A stretch of DNA of 64,000 bases from SHVO01 sp050246995 (GCA_050246995.1 JBFWVA010000004.1:62001-126000); one strand, 5' to 3'; positions 14,310 through 23,134 are shown, counted from the first letter of the stretch. Notes: generated by a model not told the origin, from the sequence alone. A program made the numbers and translations.

Positions 14310-16681
14310 CGGAACAGATCGTCGAGACGGAGATATTTGAAACGCAGACGCATGGTCAGCATGTGCATCCAGGGCGGCACGTCCGCCGACAGGTCCGCGT
14401 CGAAGCTCGTGCCCTGCTTGGTCGTGGTTGTCGCGTTGTCGGGGCCGGCTTCGGCATTCGTCCAGGAGATGCGGCGGGCGCCTTCGTCCAGAAGATTGAC
14501 GGTCTTATGGTCGCGTTCACCCGAGAAGGCGACGCTAAAAGAATCGAGCGTGATGATCGCGCGCGCCGTGGGCAGCGTGAACCGCAGACGCTGGAACGCT
14601 TCCGGACCGGCCCCTTTGACCGTCACCGACATCTCGCCGCGTCCGAAGGCATTGACGGTGAGCGGCACCGCGCCTTGCCGCCGGGCTTCAAAACCAACGC
14701 CAAGATCGGGCGTAATCGTGAGCGACCCGAGCGCGGGGCCCGAGGTCATGTGATCGGCATCGTAGGTTTGACGCGCGCCGGCGGCGAACACCTCGCCGAA
14801 GAACGGCGCGGCCGACGCAAAGGCGGCGGCGGGCCAGTAGACCTGATGACGGCCGATCTCCTGCAAACCTGGCCAACCCTGATACTGAAGCGCGCCCGGA
14901 TCGAAAGAGAGGTCTTTCAGCCGGCGCACATCGGCGAGATCGAAATTCGCCTCATGATGCCAGGCGCCGATGTTGTCGGCTTCCTGAACCGTCGGATACA
15001 ACAGCGCGGCCTGTATGATCCGCTCCGCTTGCGCCTTGAGCTCGGGCACATCAGCCGGCGTCTTAGACAGAGAGCCGAGCAGTTTGTTGATTTCCGAGAC
15101 ACCAGCGAGGATGCCGGCTTGCAGGGCTTCCATCTGCGCGATCTGCGCGGCGCTGCGCTGGTTCGCGAGCAGCACCGGCCGTCCGGCCTCATCGTAATCG
15201 GCGAGGCTGCCTTCCGGGCACATGCAGGCATGTTCAAGCACGTCTGGAGTGCGCGACAAAAGCGCGCCGGTGAGGCCGCCGTAACCGTCCCCGTTGAGCC
15301 AGGCGCGGATGTCGGCGCCTTCGCGGACGTTCTGAATGGCTTTGTCGTTGGCCGCGAGGTAGAGGCCGGTCAGGTGCGCCGGGATCCCCTCGCGCTTGAG
15401 AACGCGGCCCAGCACCGACTGAATGGTGCCCGCGTAGCCGAGGTCCATCAGGATCACCGGCTTGGTGAGATCCACCTTCGCCTGGAGCGCCTTCAAGAGA
15501 TTGCGGCGCAGATGCGCCGAGCGGATCACGACCTTGTCCTTGAGGCGCAAGGTGGATGCGATGGCGTTGGCGAGCCGCGTGAGGCTGCCGGCGCGTCCGA
15601 AGTCGAAGTCCGGTACCACGGCTTTCACTTCGGCCAGCGTCAGCCCCAAGTTTTCCAGACATTGCTCCGGCGTCGTCCCGGGTGAAAGCGATATGGCGTC
15701 CGGCAGGAAGCGCATGCCGTCTTCATAAAGTGCGGCGCGGATCACCGCGCGGCGTGACAACCAGAGTTCATGCACCTCGGCTTTAAGACCGAGATCGGCG
15801 GCGGTCTGAGTGACCACCCGGCCAAGGAAGCGGCCCTCGCGCATGACCCCGTAAACCGGCGCGTCCTTCGATTGACTCAATACCCAGCGGGAAAAACCGG
15901 CGAAGACGGGCGCGAGGATCGCGGCCCCGTAACTCCAGTAGAAGCGATGTTCAGGCGGCAGGCTTTCCGGCGCGCGGTGGAACAGGCGGCCGCGCAGGCC
16001 CGTCAGGCCGAAATCGCCCCAGCGGCCCAGAAGCTGTGCCCGCTGCGCGAGATCGGCGGTGAACTCCTCGGTCTGCACGCGCGGGGCAAAAATCCATTTG
16101 TCGTAATGCACCGTGGCCATGCCGCGATGGAGGCCCGGATGGATATCGGCATCCATGTTATCGCCGATGTGCGCATAGGCCGCAGGCGGCACACCGGCGT
16201 CCTTCAACACAGTATCGAACAGATCGCGGTACTTGGGACGGCCCGCCTCGCAAGAGACGTACAGACGGTCCACCAGCGCTTTATCTTTGAAGCCGGCGGC
16301 GGCGAGCAAATCCCAAATCTCGCCGGTATTGAAATACGTGTCCGAAACGAAGAACACCTGCGCGCCAACGCTTTTCGCAAAACGCACCAGCGCGGCCAGA
16401 TCCGCGTCGAGATGCAGCAGCGCCTTCTCGAGCACGAGTTCAGCGGCGATCCGGTCGCCAACATCAAACCCCGGCTCGAACAAGGTATTGGGCAGGCCCG
16501 CATAGATATCGGTCATGCGGATTTCGCGGTAGCCCGTCTGCGCCTCGGCTTTTTCGCGCGCGCCGCGTTCGGCGGCGCGGCGCAGCTCCGCGAATTGCAG
16601 CGGCGACACATGGGACGCCAGTTTGCCCGAGGCCGCGAGTTCTTGCCCCAGCAGGAGGAAGAGGTCGGAGGGCTCCGGCAC
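14306..16681 (-). CDS. Large HAD-fold protein of a polysaccharide locus (true start further upstream)
   Basis: 791 residues from GTG 16681, the only canonical start in the frame. The HAD phosphatase domain is evident from AQVFFVSDTYFNTGEIW (motif II, about residue 112) and YAHIGDNMDADIHPGLHRG (motif IV, about 170-188). Motif I, VLSVDIFDTLVW, lies upstream of this GTG at about 16690-16723, in the same frame, which stays open to about 16813 without ATG, GTG or TTG. A middle domain has VILMDLGYAGTIQSVLGR, and the C-terminus looks like a beta-rich domain. Such HAD-containing proteins occur in glycan clusters. The donor or substrate is unknown. Confidence 0.75.
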   Translation of the reverse strand: MPEPSDLFLLLGQELAASGKLASHVSPLQFAELRRAAERGAREKAEAQTGYREIRMTDIYAGLPNTLFEPGFDVGDRIAAELVLEKALLHLDADLAALVRFAKSVGAQVFFVSDTYFNTGEIWDLLAAAGFKDKALVDRLYVSCEAGRPKYRDLFDTVLKDAGVPPAAYAHIGDNMDADIHPGLHRGMATVHYDKWIFAPRVQTEEFTADLAQRAQLLGRWGDFGLTGLRGRLFHRAPESLPPEHRFYWSYGAAILAPVFAGFSRWVLSQSKDAPVYGVMREGRFLGRVVTQTAADLGLKAEVHELWLSRRAVIRAALYEDGMRFLPDAISLSPGTTPEQCLENLGLTLAEVKAVVPDFDFGRAGSLTRLANAIASTLRLKDKVVIRSAHLRRNLLKALQAKVDLTKPVILMDLGYAGTIQSVLGRVLKREGIPAHLTGLYLAANDKAIQNVREGADIRAWLNGDGYGGLTGALLSRTPDVLEHACMCPEGSLADYDEAGRPVLLANQRSAAQIAQMEALQAGILAGVSEINKLLGSLSKTPADVPELKAQAERIIQAALLYPTVQEADNIGAWHHEANFDLADVRRLKDLSFDPGALQYQGWPGLQEIGRHQVYWPAAAFASAAPFFGEVFAAGARQTYDADHMTSGPALGSLTITPDLGVGFEARRQGAVPLTVNAFGRGEMSVTVKGAGPEAFQRLRFTLPTARAIITLDSFSVAFSGERDHKTVNLLDEGARRISWTNAEAGPDNATTTTKQGTSFDADLSADVPPWMHMLTMRLRFKYLRLDDLFR

Positions 16682-16889
16682 CCGGCGCCAGACCAGCGTG
16701 TCGAAGATATCGACCGATAGGACCTTGTAGCGCCCGTCGGCGAGCCCCTCACGAAGCTGGATCAGCCGGCGGTCACGGATGTCGGATGGCGAGATGGATA
16801 AGGTATCGATGATAGGTCCCCGGAGTTTGGCGCGCTCAGTTTACGCGAAAGCATAGTTTTAACGAAGTGCCCGCCTTCGCGGGCGGGTT

Positions 16890-17864
16890 TTACGAAATGC
16901 CGGCCTTGGCGGCACGCAGGCGGGTCAAACCGAGCACCGCGCGTGTCTGCGGCAACGGCACGCCCGCCGCCTCGCCGATCTCCACCACCGCTTCGGCGAT
17001 GGCGGAAAGCTCCAAGGGGCGTCCGCGCTCGAAGTCCTGAAGCATAGAGGTGCGCACGGGAGAGTCTTTCATACGGTCGGTAGGGTTGATGCACCGATCT
17101 AAGCCCAAGTGGGCGCCTAGGGTCCGCGCCTCGTCGGCAACGGCGGAGGCGCACTCGCGCACCAGCGGGTCGGCATACATCTCGCCCAGAAGCGCCTCGG
17201 TCAGGGCGCTGATCGGATTGCAGCTGACGTTCACCACCAGCTTGGCCCAGATATCGTTGCGGATACTCGGGCTGATGACGGTTTCGTAGCCGCCGGGCTC
17301 GAAGGCCGCCGCGATCTCCTCCAATCCGCGCGGGCTATCGTCGGGCCGCCCGAAGATCAGATGCTGGTTGCGGGTATGCTCAATAACCCCGTCCGCGCGT
17401 TCGATGACGCTGCAGTTCACCACCGCCCACACCACGCGTCCGCTCGGGAAGGTGCGCGCGAGAAGCCCCTCGGGATCGAGCGCCGCGAGCCGCCGCCCGG
17501 CCAGCGTGCCCCCAAAGCCGTCGAAGAACCACCAGGGTACGCCGTTCATGACAAAGACCACAGGCGTTTCCGGTCCGCACAGCGCCGCGATATTGCCGGC
17601 CATGGAGAGCAGCGCGTTGCTCTTGAGGGTGACAACCACAAGATCCTGCAGTCCCAGTTCCTCCGGATCGCAGGCCGCCGGGAAACGCGCGTTCACGGTT
17701 CGCTCCTTGAGCGCGAGGGTCAGGCCGTTCGCCGCGATCGCCCCGACTTTGGCGGGCCGCGCGAGGGCCGACACGTCGGCGCCGGCTTCCTTCAGCATCA
17801 CGGCCATCATGCCGCCAATGGCGCCCGGCCCAACGATACAGATCTTGCGGTAGCCCATGCCCAT
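16890..17864 (-). CDS. panE: Ketopantoate reductase family protein
   Basis: 324 residues from ATG 17864 (MGMGYRK). A later ATG at 17858 is possible, and the longer open frame upstream is unlikely. The N-terminal Rossmann motif ICIVGPGAIGGMMAVML (GxGxxG) is followed by VVTLKSNALL and the NGV signature VFVMNGVPWWF. The C-terminal helical domain has IWAKLVVNVSCNPISALT and SMLQDFERGRPLE, as in PanE/ApbA. The reaction would be NADPH reduction of ketopantoate to pantoate in CoA synthesis. A second family member lies at 45593-46513, so one of the two probably has another 2-oxo acid substrate. Confidence 0.85.
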   Translation of the reverse strand: MGMGYRKICIVGPGAIGGMMAVMLKEAGADVSALARPAKVGAIAANGLTLALKERTVNARFPAACDPEELGLQDLVVVTLKSNALLSMAGNIAALCGPETPVVFVMNGVPWWFFDGFGGTLAGRRLAALDPEGLLARTFPSGRVVWAVVNCSVIERADGVIEHTRNQHLIFGRPDDSPRGLEEIAAAFEPGGYETVISPSIRNDIWAKLVVNVSCNPISALTEALLGEMYADPLVRECASAVADEARTLGAHLGLDRCINPTDRMKDSPVRTSMLQDFERGRPLELSAIAEAVVEIGEAAGVPLPQTRAVLGLTRLRAAKAGIS

Positions 17865-17987
17865 CACCCCAAAAACACACCGGCTCAGCCGATAACATGA
17901 GGGGATTACGGCGTCATGGTGATTTCGCAGCCCCCAGGGAACCCCGCGCGTTTCTTTCTCATTAGGGTTGATAGACGCCCGCTTCAA

Positions 17988-18719
17988 ATGTCCGAGTTCC
18001 CGATGCCCCGAGACCGCGGCGCCGAGTGGTTCGCCGACGCCATCCTCAACACCGCCAGCGCGACCCTCGCGCTTATTGCCTGTCTTGTGATGGGCGTACT
18101 GGCCGTACGCCGCGCGCGCTGCATGGGCGATTGCCCGGAGCGCGCCATGCTGCCGCTGAGCCTCGCGCTCTATGGCTTAGGGTTGATGGCGATGCTGATC
18201 TGCTCGACGGCCTATAACCTGTTCGTCGATCATCCCCAGCGGCATATCCTGCGCCAGATCGACCACGCGGCGATCTTCGTGATGATCGCCGGCACTTACT
18301 CGCCGCTCGCGCTGCTGGGCGTGCGTGGAACGGCGGGGCAGAGACTCTTCGCCGCCATCTGGGGCGCGACCAATATCTGCATCGCGCTCAAATTCATCGT
18401 GCCTCAATATTTCGAGCAGCTCTCCATCGCGGTCTATGTGCTGCTGGGCTGGGTGTTCGTGATGATACGCAAGCCTCTGCGCGCCACCGTGCCGGCGACC
18501 GGCCTTTGGCTCCTGACCGCCGGCTGCGTCCTCTACACCGCGGGCGTGGCGGTTTTCCTCTGGGACGATCTCCCATACCAGATCCCGATTTGGCACAGCT
18601 TCGTCGTGGCGGGCGCGGCCCTGCACTACGCCTCTATCGTGGGATATGTGACCGGCCCGACGGCTCTCAAGCTTGCGCCGGTAACGGTTCGCGCCACCCC
18701 AAATCACACATTTCGATAA
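17988..18719 (+). CDS. Hemolysin III / PAQR family membrane protein
   Basis: 243 residues from ATG 17988 (MSEFPMPRD). ATG 18003 is an alternative. Seven hydrophobic segments can be counted. Family signatures are visible: CSTAYNLFVDHP after the second segment, LRQIDHAAIFVMIAGTYSPL in the middle and PIWHSFVVAGAALHYASI at the end, giving the Ser, His and Asp residues of the metal site. In the first motif, YN replaces the more common YH. The biochemical role of bacterial members is not settled. It is divergent from the panE-like gene. Confidence 0.85.
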   Translation: MSEFPMPRDRGAEWFADAILNTASATLALIACLVMGVLAVRRARCMGDCPERAMLPLSLALYGLGLMAMLICSTAYNLFVDHPQRHILRQIDHAAIFVMIAGTYSPLALLGVRGTAGQRLFAAIWGATNICIALKFIVPQYFEQLSIAVYVLLGWVFVMIRKPLRATVPATGLWLLTAGCVLYTAGVAVFLWDDLPYQIPIWHSFVVAGAALHYASIVGYVTGPTALKLAPVTVRATPNHTFR

Positions 18720-18846
18720 CTAGTAGCGAAATCAACCACTCCCCCTTTACGAGATATCGTTCAAACATCAATGGTTTAGCGGTTTTCGCCCTCTGGCACG
18801 CCGGTTGCAAAACAGGCGTTACACGCATCTGACCAGAGGGGTCCCT

Positions 18847-19548
18847 ATGAAACACCGTGGATTGATCATTACGGCCGTCGTCGTCGGCGGCATCATCTTC
18901 ATCGCCAACCGTCCGCAAGCCGAAGACCGCAAGAGCTCCTGGACGCCGATCTTCTTCAACAGCGGCGAATGCGACGGCGCCTCGGCCGACGTGAGCGGCT
19001 CCAAAGCCCGCCTCGCGTGGGACGGCAGCGATCACGTCACCATCGCCGTCCCGGCGAAATCGCGCTGGCGCCGCGGCGAAGGCACGGACGTTGTCCTGCA
19101 TGGCGACGCCGACGACCTCGAACGCATCCGCCTCGAGAAAGGCACACTGAAGGTTTGCGGCGACATCGACAACGAAGTCGAGATCGTCCTCCCGGGCCGG
19201 ATGTTCGAGAAGGTGACGATCGCCGGCGCCGGCGAACTCAGCATGAAAGACGTCGATCAGGCCTCGCTGGAACTCACCATCGCCGGGGCGGGAAAGATCG
19301 ACGCCGACGGCGCCAGTGAGAGCCTCAAGGTGACCATCGCGGGCGCCGGAGAAACGAACCTCGGCAAGCTCGAGACCAAGCGCCTGAAATTGACGATCAC
19401 AGGCGCCGGCGAAGCGCAGGCCTCGCCCGAAGACGACGCCGACATCACCGTTATCGGGTCCGGCAACGTCGATCTCCTCAAGCGCCCCAAGCACCATGAC
19501 TTCGACGTCATCGGTGCGGGTGACATCGACATGCCGGATCGCACCTAA
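18847..19548 (+). CDS. GIN-domain (DUF2807) secreted protein
   Basis: 233 residues from ATG 18847, with AGGGG upstream. An N-terminal hydrophobic segment (LIITAVVVGGIIFIANR) acts as anchor or signal. The body is a right-handed beta-repeat: TIAGAGELSM, TIAGAGKIDADG, TIAGAGETNLG, TITGAGEAQ, TVIGSGNVDL and VIGAGDIDM at about 20-residue intervals, the pattern of the putative auto-transporter adhesin head GIN domain. The location is periplasmic or outer surface. Function not established. A strong terminator follows. Confidence 0.8.
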   Translation: MKHRGLIITAVVVGGIIFIANRPQAEDRKSSWTPIFFNSGECDGASADVSGSKARLAWDGSDHVTIAVPAKSRWRRGEGTDVVLHGDADDLERIRLEKGTLKVCGDIDNEVEIVLPGRMFEKVTIAGAGELSMKDVDQASLELTIAGAGKIDADGASESLKVTIAGAGETNLGKLETKRLKLTITGAGEAQASPEDDADITVIGSGNVDLLKRPKHHDFDVIGAGDIDMPDRT

Positions 19549-19607
19549 AAATCACCGAAGCGACGCGGAGGCCGTGTCATCGCGACCCCACACCCTCCGC
19601 AGCGAAA

Positions 19608-19642
19608 GGGCGGCTACCATCCGGTAGCCGCCCTCTTTGTTT
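19608..19642. terminator. Rho-independent terminator between convergent genes
   Basis: GGGCGGCTACC (19608-19618) and GGTAGCCGCCC (19623-19633) form a perfect 11-bp stem with loop ATCC, followed by TCTTTGTTT. It ends the GIN-domain gene on the + strand. On the - strand the hairpin lacks a clear T-run but also lies just past the stop of the DHS-like gene. Confidence 0.85.
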
Positions 19643-19660
19643 CAGCCGTTCGGCCCGCTT

Positions 19661-20761
19661 CTACTTGAAGAGCTGGGCGAACTTGCGGGCTTTACGCTTC
19701 TTCCAGTGGCCGCGGTGGTAGGCGTCCGAGGCGATGAGCGGCATGACGCTCGTGGCTTCGGCGAAAACCATCTGCTCGATGGAGCTGTCGACCTTGCCCC
19801 AGGAGTTGGCTTCCTTGAGGGTCGAGGACGAACACGCCCCGTCGCGCACATCGGCCACCGTGATCTGGACGGCGTACTTGTGCATTTCAGCTTCGATGCC
19901 GAGCACTTCAGCGCAGACGACCGTGTCCTGCATGAAGTTCTTCGGCACGCCGCCGCCGATCATGAACAGGCCCGTGCCACCCGCCTTGATCTTCACATCG
20001 GTGAGCTCGCGGAAGTCCGCGACGGAATCGATCGTGATGTGCGCCTTCGGGTTCTTCACCTGATGCAAGACGAGGCCGAATCCGGCCGAGCTGTCGGTGA
20101 AGGCCGGGCAGAAGATCGGCACGTCATGATCGTAGCAGGTCTCAACCAGCGAGCCCTTCTTGCGGTTCTTCTTGGTCTTCAGCCAGCGGCCCATTTCCTT
20201 GATGAAGGCGCGGCTGGAGTACGGGCCCGGCTTCATGCCGTTGGCGATTTCGCCAATGGTATGGTCGGTGGTCTGCAGCTCTTCCTCATCGATGTAGGTG
20301 TCATAGATGCGGTCGATGTACAGATCGCGCAGGTCCTTGTCGTCGTTGAACTGGCTGCCCTGGTAGTGGCGGAAGCCGAGCGCTTCGAAGAAGTCCATGT
20401 CCACGATCGAGGCGCCGGTGGCGACGATGGCGTCGACCATGCCGTACTTCACCATGTCCGCGTAGACCTGCATGCAGCCACCGGCCGACGTCGAGCCGGC
20501 GAGGGTCAGGACGACCGAGCACTTCTGGTCGGCGAGCATCATGTTGAGGATCTCGGCGGCGCGGGCGGTATCGCGCGAGGTGAAGGACATCTTGCTCATG
20601 GCGTTGATGATCGGACGCGCATCGAACGAGGTCATGTCGATGTGCTCGACCGGCTTCGAGAGCAGCATGGCCTTGCGGTTATTGCCCTTCTTCGAGCCGA
20701 CGGCCTGCGGCGCCTTGGACGAAGATTTGGATTTTTTCGCGGACTTCTTAGACGCAGCCAT
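19661..20761 (-). CDS. Deoxyhypusine-synthase-like enzyme, probable homospermidine synthase
   Basis: 366 residues. After a lysine/serine-rich N-terminus (about 1-30) the DHS fold follows: VVLTLAGSTSAGGC (about 83-96), DAIVATGASIVDMDF (NAD region), PIFCPAFTDSSAGFG and TGLFMIGGGVPKN, where Lys at about 274 matches the lysine that carries the aminobutyl intermediate. Eukaryotic DHS modifies eIF5A, which bacteria lack. Bacterial DHS-like proteins next to ODC are known to make homospermidine from putrescine (family knowledge). Adjacency to ODC, 60 bases downstream of its stop, makes that the best reading. Confidence 0.82.
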   Translation of the reverse strand: MAASKKSAKKSKSSSKAPQAVGSKKGNNRKAMLLSKPVEHIDMTSFDARPIINAMSKMSFTSRDTARAAEILNMMLADQKCSVVLTLAGSTSAGGCMQVYADMVKYGMVDAIVATGASIVDMDFFEALGFRHYQGSQFNDDKDLRDLYIDRIYDTYIDEEELQTTDHTIGEIANGMKPGPYSSRAFIKEMGRWLKTKKNRKKGSLVETCYDHDVPIFCPAFTDSSAGFGLVLHQVKNPKAHITIDSVADFRELTDVKIKAGGTGLFMIGGGVPKNFMQDTVVCAEVLGIEAEMHKYAVQITVADVRDGACSSSTLKEANSWGKVDSSIEQMVFAEATSVMPLIASDAYHRGHWKKRKARKFAQLFK

Positions 20762-20841
20762 TACTCAGCCATCCTTTGTTGAAGGCAAAAGGTATGGGGG
20801 CGGCAGTTTGCCGCCCCCCGAATCGAATATGGAAACGGAGC

Positions 20842-22221
20842 TTACTTTAGCTCGAGGGATTCCGCAGCGGCGTTACCGTCCGCGGACAATTCTCCCATCG
20901 GCTGGCCGGCGTCCAGATGGAGGGAAACGCCTTCCACCGGAGCCTTGGGCACAACCCGGAGCGCAACCCCGCGGCGCGGACGTTCGACGGCGAAAGGCGC
21001 CGCTTCCGGCCACACGGTGGCGGTCACCGACGAGTGGAAGCCGTTGAAACGGGTCTGCATGGTCGAGCCGTAGGAGCCGAGCATACCGATTTCGATCCAA
21101 TCGCCTTCCTGGGTATCTTCCGGGAGCATGAAGGGACCCTTCATCTTGTCCAGGTTGTCACAGGTCGGGCCATAGAAGGTAAAAGCCACCAGCTTCTCGG
21201 ACGGGGTCCGGGAATTTGGGGTGTTCGAGTTCTTGCCGGCGCGGGATAGCGGGCGCACCAAACGGACCGGGAAACGCCAGTTGAGGGCGCCGGCGTCGAA
21301 CAGGCTGCCGTAGGTGCCGTCATTGATATAGAGGCGGCGGCCTTTGCGCAGGGTCACGCGCACGAGCATGGAACCGCCGGCCGCGACCATCGCACGGCCC
21401 GGTTCGCACCACAGTTCGGCGCCCGCGTCGACCATCGGCTGCGCGGCTTCGGTGATCGCCGCGAAGTAGTTCTCCAGCGGCGGCGGGGTCATGTTCGGGT
21501 ACGTGGCCGGGAAGCCGCCGCCCACGTCGAGGACGTCGATCTTCACCTTCGCTTTGGCAACCACATCCATGGCGCGCGCGATGGCGAGCTTGTAGGCGGC
21601 CGGGTCCATGCACTGGGAACCGACGTGGAAGCAGACGCCGACCTTGTGGGCCACTTTGCGGGCGTGACGGAGCAGGTCCGCCGCCGTGGACGGCGCCGCG
21701 CCGAATTTGCCCGAGAGGTCATAGGCCGCCGAACCATTGCCGGTCACCGCCATGCGGATGAACAGGTTGAGGTCCTTGGCACTCTTGGTCTCTTCGAGGA
21801 TCTTGAGGAGTTCGCCGGCCGTATCCAACGAGAACGTCCGCACGCCCATCTTGTAGGCGAGACGGATGGCTTCGCGGCTCTTCACCGGGTGCATGAAGTG
21901 GAGCTGGGCGGCCTTGCCGAAGAGGCCCTTCACCAGGCGCACTTCGTCCATCGACGCCACGTCGAACTGGCGGACGCCGGCGGCAAACATGTGGCGCAGG
22001 AAATCGACGCCCGGATTGCACTTCACGGCGTACAGGACCTTGCCCGGGAACTGGCCGACGAACTTCTCGGCCTGGCTACGGACGGATTGCGGGAAGATGC
22101 ACTGCACCGGGCCTTCGGGCTTGAGGCGCTTGGCGACGTCGTCGACGGAGCGGTACATGTGCTCCGGAGCGTCGGCGGTGATCAGCTTTGCAACGTTGTT
22201 TCGCGACTTCTGTTCGTACAT
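20842..22221 (-). CDS. Ornithine/lysine decarboxylase, fold type III
   Basis: 459 residues from ATG 22221 (MYEQKSRNN). A longer frame to 22263 has no good ribosome site. The PLP lysine lies in VLYAVKCNPG (Lys 67), and family motifs follow: FDVASMDEVRL, LHFMHPVKS, GVCFHVGSQC, VLDVGGGFP, WCEPGRAMVA and the Cys region FYGPTCDNLDKMK. It decarboxylates ornithine (perhaps also lysine or diaminopimelate) to a diamine. Together with the DHS-like enzyme it forms a putrescine to homospermidine pathway. It is longer than many bacterial ODCs because of a tail of about 45 residues. A structured leader with its own ORF lies upstream. Confidence 0.88.
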   Translation of the reverse strand: MYEQKSRNNVAKLITADAPEHMYRSVDDVAKRLKPEGPVQCIFPQSVRSQAEKFVGQFPGKVLYAVKCNPGVDFLRHMFAAGVRQFDVASMDEVRLVKGLFGKAAQLHFMHPVKSREAIRLAYKMGVRTFSLDTAGELLKILEETKSAKDLNLFIRMAVTGNGSAAYDLSGKFGAAPSTAADLLRHARKVAHKVGVCFHVGSQCMDPAAYKLAIARAMDVVAKAKVKIDVLDVGGGFPATYPNMTPPPLENYFAAITEAAQPMVDAGAELWCEPGRAMVAAGGSMLVRVTLRKGRRLYINDGTYGSLFDAGALNWRFPVRLVRPLSRAGKNSNTPNSRTPSEKLVAFTFYGPTCDNLDKMKGPFMLPEDTQEGDWIEIGMLGSYGSTMQTRFNGFHSSVTATVWPEAAPFAVERPRRGVALRVVPKAPVEGVSLHLDAGQPMGELSADGNAAAESLELK

Positions 22222-22232
22222 TTCTCTCGTCA

Positions 22233-22471
22233 CTTCCCCGCATGGCCGCTTTCGACGGCGCAAATAACCTCAGCGCCCGGTGGCTAGGAGCCCCAGGACC
22301 GTTCGAATGTCAGGATTGATTCTCAACCCCGGATCACGTCGAACCTGGAAATGACCACGAGATCATGGCCATCCCAGGCGATATGCCGGCAATTGACGAG
22401 GGCCGCCGGAACGCAGGCGGCTCGTCGAGGACGCTTTTCTACTGTAACTGGGGGCATGCACGGCCTCCTTT
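22233..22471 (-). promoter_or_regulatory. Structured mRNA leader of the polyamine operon (speF-type candidate)
   Basis: On the - strand between the AAAGGAGG site and the ODC start several hairpins can be drawn. At 22395-22426, GACGAG plus CCGCC pairs with GGCGG and CTCGTC with a two-base bulge. At 22351-22372, ATGGCCA pairs with TGGTCAT with one G-U. Closer to ODC, GGCGC pairs with GCGCC and GCCG with CGGC. An RNA motif called speF has been described upstream of alphaproteobacterial ODC genes. Whether this leader fits it needs a covariance-model search. Confidence 0.45.
22323..22457 (-). CDS. 44-codon leader ORF upstream of ornithine decarboxylase
   Basis: An ATG at 22457 lies six bases after a perfect AAAGGAGG (complement of 22464-22471), the best ribosome site in the neighbourhood. 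It encodes MPPVTVEKRPRRAACVPAAL, continues with VNCRHIAWDGHDLVV and ends ISRFDVIRG, stopping at 22323, 101 bases before the ODC start. The peptide is arginine-rich and matches no family I recognise. Its position and structured RNA suggest a regulatory leader peptide. In enterobacteria the SpeFL peptide senses ornithine ahead of speF, but no residue similarity is claimed here. Confidence 0.6.
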   Translation of the reverse strand: MPPVTVEKRPRRAACVPAALVNCRHIAWDGHDLVVISRFDVIRG

Positions 22472-22584
22472 ATCAATCAGACAACAAAATCAGTCCAACC
22501 AAGTAAAGGACGCTTACGTCGTTGCTTAACGGCGAGTTGCTTTAGGCACGTGCGCGTAACGTCTGAATTCGCATTTACGCCTTC

Positions 22585-22632
22585 TGTGGGGGAAATCAAG
22601 AAAAAATGTCCCCCGACGTATTTTTTTTGACT
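22585..22632 (+). terminator. Hairpin followed by a run of T (terminator-like or attenuator)
   Basis: GGGGGA (near 22590) and TCCCCC (near 22614) bracket an A-rich loop, and a run of eight T follows at about 22621-22628. No + strand gene ends nearby, so its purpose is unclear. It lies in the divergent region upstream of the MAPEG gene and could attenuate a leader transcript or stop spurious transcription. Confidence 0.35.
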
Positions 22633-22718
22633 CCGCGCCGCTCGCGCCGGAGAGTCTGCGCGGCGCGGCTGGGCGCCGAGCGGCGCACGCGCGGCGCTCT
22701 TCACCGGGGGAACCACTC

Positions 22719-23132
22719 ATGATCGCAAGTCATCCGTACACCGCAATTGTGCTTTGTTTAGGGCTTATCGTGTACGTCTGGACAATGCTGCGCGTCGGAC
22801 GCGCGCGCGCGCAGTTCAAGATCAACGCGCCGGCGATGACGGGTCCGGTGGAATTCGAGCGCGTGGTTCGCGTCCACGGCAACACGCTCGAGCAGCTTGT
22901 CATATTTGTCCCCGCGCTCGTCCTGTTCGCCGCCGCGTGGGGCGATTCGCCGGCCGCCGTGCTCGGAGTCCTCTGGCCGCTTGGGCGTGTGATCTACGCC
23001 GTGCGCTACTACGCCGGTGTTAACCGCAGCCTCGGATTTGGCCTCGCCTTCATCCCGACGATGATCATGCTGGTCGGCGGGCTCGTCGGCGCCGTGATGG
23101 CGGCCATGAGCGGCGGAATGACAACGCCGTAA
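22719..23132 (+). CDS. MAPEG family membrane protein
   Basis: 137 residues with four hydrophobic segments. The family signature is visible: VEFERVVRVHGNTLEQLVIF (about 42-61), then PALVLFAAAWGDS and GRVIYAVRYYAG. MAPEG proteins are integral membrane enzymes of the glutathione S-transferase or peroxidase type. The bacterial substrates are mostly unknown. ATG 22719 follows GGGGGAACC and is the natural start. It is divergent from the ODC leader, with about 260 bases between. Confidence 0.88.
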   Translation: MIASHPYTAIVLCLGLIVYVWTMLRVGRARAQFKINAPAMTGPVEFERVVRVHGNTLEQLVIFVPALVLFAAAWGDSPAAVLGVLWPLGRVIYAVRYYAGVNRSLGFGLAFIPTMIMLVGGLVGAVMAAMSGGMTTP

Positions 23133-23134
23133 GC

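Noticed and set aside
16762..17154. 130-codon ORF on the - strand, considered as the start of the HAD gene
   Set aside because: It is in a different frame from the HAD motif and overlaps the panE-like gene. Only its possible ATG near 16855 is of interest, and this is handled as a finding.
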